From positions 62,001 to 126,000 of the forward strand of contig PNOH01000002.1 in NCBI GenBank assembly GCA_013824715.1: a stretch of DNA of 64,000 nucleotides, read 5' to 3'. Of this stretch, positions 62,338 to 64,000 are shown in pieces. Within the stretch, counting starts at the first letter, position 1. The number at the start of each line of letters is the position of its first letter. The stretch comes from Odoribacter sp. (GTDB lineage Bacteria > Bacteroidota > Bacteroidia > Bacteroidales > Prolixibacteraceae). A program made the position numbers and the translations under genes. The notes below the pieces were generated by a model. The model was given only the letters and a program-made list of their open reading frames with translations, was not told the DNA's origin and did no database searches.

Positions 62338-64000
62338 TGCCCATTCTTTCAGTTGGTCAGATCTCAAAAGTTTTAAACGGGGAATTGCATTCTTCCGATA
62401 TTGGTCCGGAATGGCTGATTTCTTCCATAGCAAATGATAGCCGTACTATTTTTGATCCGGAATCGAGCCTCTTTTTTGCCCTGAAAAGTGATCGGAATAA
62501 CGGTCACCGGTATGTGGCCGATTTAGTTCACATGGGAGTCCGTGCCTTTGTTGTATCTGATTTTTCTAAAGAATTTGGCAAGTTTGATTATTGCAGTTTC
62601 ATTGTTGTACCCGATACCCTAAAAGCCTTGCAGGAACTGGCAGCCTGGCACCGGTCCCAGTTCAATATTCCGGTATTGGGAATTACCGGTAGCAACGGGA
62701 AAACCATAGTAAAAGAGTGGTTGTTCGAATTGTTGAGAGATCGGGCTGTAATCCGCAGTCCGAAAAGTTATAACTCGCAGGTAGGAGTTCCGCTTTCAGT
62801 CTGGAACCTGAGCGCTGATTACGAGTTAGCTATTTTTGAAGCCGGAATTTCGAAGCCAGGTGAAATGCACAATTTACAGGAGATTATCTGTCCAACTGTT
62901 GGCATCCTTACGAATATTGGAGAAGCCCATCAGGAAAATTTTACCACGAAACAACAAAAGCTGGAAGAAAAACTCAAACTGTTTGAATCGAGCCATACAT
63001 TAATATACTGCAGGGATCAGGAATTGGTACATTCCTACATCCAAAACGGAGGAGTAAATTCCCGGATAAAACTTTACGCATGGTCGTTTACCAAAGAAAC
63101 ATCTGATTTGTTTTTCAGAAAAAAAGAACTGAACGGAACAGTTGAAATCGCTACAGAATTTGAAGGAAAGAAATTCCGGATTGAATTGCCATTTCAGGAC
63201 GAGTCAAGTCTCGAAAATGCAGGTCATTGTCTGGCTTTGATCCTGTCGCAGCATTATGCCGAACCTTCGGTAATGAAATTGTTCGCCAGTTTGCAACCGG
63301 TTGCCATGCGTTTGGAAATGAAGGAAGGGGTAAATAATTGTCTTTTAATCAACGATTATTATAACTCTGATATTAACTCGCTGCAGATAGCGCTGGCATT
63401 TTTAAATAATCATGCCAGAAAGCCATATTTGCAGAAAACCGTGATTCTGTCAGATATTCAGCAGGCTGGTATTCCTGACGAGCAATTGTATCAGGAGGTA
63501 GCCAGGTTACTTCAGTTGAATAAAACGAACCGTTTGATTGGCATTGGGACGAAAATTAAAAAGTATGCGTATCTGTTTGAGCGGCCTTCAGAGTTTTTCG
63601 AATCAACTGAATTATTTCTGGAATCATTTCAATCTGCAAACTTCCGCCTGGAATGTATCCTGCTTAAAGGTGCGCGTGATTTTCATTTTGAACTGATTTC
63701 TTCTGTTCTGCAAAAAAAATATCATCAAACTGTTCTGGAGATTGATTTGAATGCCCTGGTTGGGAACCTGAATTTTTTCCGGTCTGCTATTCGTCCTGAA
63801 ACCCGTATTATGGTAATGGTTAAGGCTTTTTCGTATGGAAGCGGAATGTCTGAAATTGCCCGTATCCTTCAATTTCATAAAGTTGATTATCTGGCCGTAG
63901 CCGTGGCCGACGAAGGCATTGAGCTTCGTCAGGCTGGAATTGATTTACCTATTGTGGTGATGAATCCTGAGGAGCATAGTTTTGAAAGTATGATCGAGTT
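62337..64000 (+). CDS. MurF-alanine racemase fusion protein, C-terminus cut by window end
   Basis: A bifunctional peptidoglycan enzyme; 554 codons are visible. Residues 1-450 are MurF, which joins D-Ala-D-Ala to UDP-MurNAc-tripeptide: the P-loop is GITGSNGKTIVKEW, and IFEAGISKPGEM and LTNIGEAHQENF are Mur-ligase blocks. From about residue 470 the alanine racemase starts (VLEIDLNALVGNLNFFRSAI) with PLP-binding Lys496 in MVKAFSYGSG. The fusion is characteristic of the Bacteroidota. The start ATG (62337-62339) overlaps the tdk stop by one base. The rest of the racemase barrel and the C-terminal domain lie outside the window. Confidence 0.94.
   Translation, partial: MPILSVGQISKVLNGELHSSDIGPEWLISSIANDSRTIFDPESSLFFALKSDRNNGHRYVADLVHMGVRAFVVSDFSKEFGKFDYCSFIVVPDTLKALQELAAWHRSQFNIPVLGITGSNGKTIVKEWLFELLRDRAVIRSPKSYNSQVGVPLSVWNLSADYELAIFEAGISKPGEMHNLQEIICPTVGILTNIGEAHQENFTTKQQKLEEKLKLFESSHTLIYCRDQELVHSYIQNGGVNSRIKLYAWSFTKETSDLFFRKKELNGTVEIATEFEGKKFRIELPFQDESSLENAGHCLALILSQHYAEPSVMKLFASLQPVAMRLEMKEGVNNCLLINDYYNSDINSLQIALAFLNNHARKPYLQKTVILSDIQQAGIPDEQLYQEVARLLQLNKTNRLIGIGTKIKKYAYLFERPSEFFESTELFLESFQSANFRLECILLKGARDFHFELISSVLQKKYHQTVLEIDLNALVGNLNFFRSAIRPETRIMVMVKAFSYGSGMSEIARILQFHKVDYLAVAVADEGIELRQAGIDLPIVVMNPEEHSFESMIE

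Overview
The window is chromosomal DNA from a free-living member of the Bacteroidota, most likely a Marinilabiliales/Prolixibacteraceae-type bacterium (the phylum is well supported, the family is inference). The evidence is: two SusC/SusD outer-membrane import pairs, an S46 dipeptidyl-peptidase, a MurF-alanine racemase fusion, an RprX/RprY-like two-component pair, a class II ribonucleotide reductase, a fused CrtYcd-type lycopene cyclase, TAnnTTTG-type -7 promoter boxes and several conserved Bacteroidota-only proteins. No rRNA, tRNA, CRISPR array, prophage or intact insertion sequence is visible. Both ends cut genes: nrdJ on the left (minus strand) and murF-alr on the right (plus strand).

Layout. 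1-6.6 kb is housekeeping: nrdJ (partial), the Kdo transferase waaA, rnhA (TTG start), an S46 peptidase and gltX. 6.7-7.2 kb is a RelE/ParE toxin-antitoxin pair, followed by about 380 bp without a recognisable gene. 7.6-15.8 kb is an accessory block: an outer-membrane barrel-like protein, two AraC-family regulators, then six co-directional genes, most of them exported (alpha/beta hydrolase, NTF2-like, carboxymuconolactone decarboxylase-like, cupin lipoprotein, PQQ-type beta-propeller, aldo/keto reductase). 15.8-21 kb holds uppP, a DUF3800 gene, a DUF3267 membrane metalloprotease, a Wzx-like flippase and a GT4 glycosyltransferase. 21.3-25.3 kb has rnhB, an acidic conserved protein, a zinc alcohol dehydrogenase and kbl.

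25.4-30.6 kb is a signalling unit: a hybrid histidine kinase with receiver and Hpt domains, a sigma-54 response regulator, and a membrane-anchored coiled-coil protein preceded by a near-consensus sigma-54 promoter. 30.8-34.9 kb is a tight overlapping operon of exported proteins built around a YidD-like protein with its own signal peptide, two TPR proteins with C-terminal hydrophobic hairpins and a possibly LolA-like protein. 35-44 kb contains crtYcd, a TonB-dependent receptor, lpdA, a TlpA-like lipoprotein, meaB and a DUF1573 protein. 44.2-46.9 kb carries the RprXY-like pair and a half-size TauE/SafE protein. 47-58.4 kb contains two SusC/SusD systems in tandem with a DUF1735-type lipoprotein and an unknown exported protein, but no polysaccharide-degrading enzyme. 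58.8-64 kb returns to housekeeping: a YjjG-like HAD phosphatase, rsmI, an acidic conserved protein, tdk and murF-alr.

Non-coding structure is rich. A roughly 100-bp nested palindromic repeat occurs twice (22.1 and 28.1 kb), the second copy sitting between the hybrid kinase and its presumed response regulator. There is an 18-bp perfect hairpin at 2.33 kb, a composite inverted repeat at 21.1 kb, short GC-rich hairpin repeats at 46.3-46.5 and 59.7-59.8 kb, and seven terminator-like hairpins. The strongest candidates for undescribed biology are the sigma-54 signalling unit with its own target promoter and the exported YidD/TPR operon.
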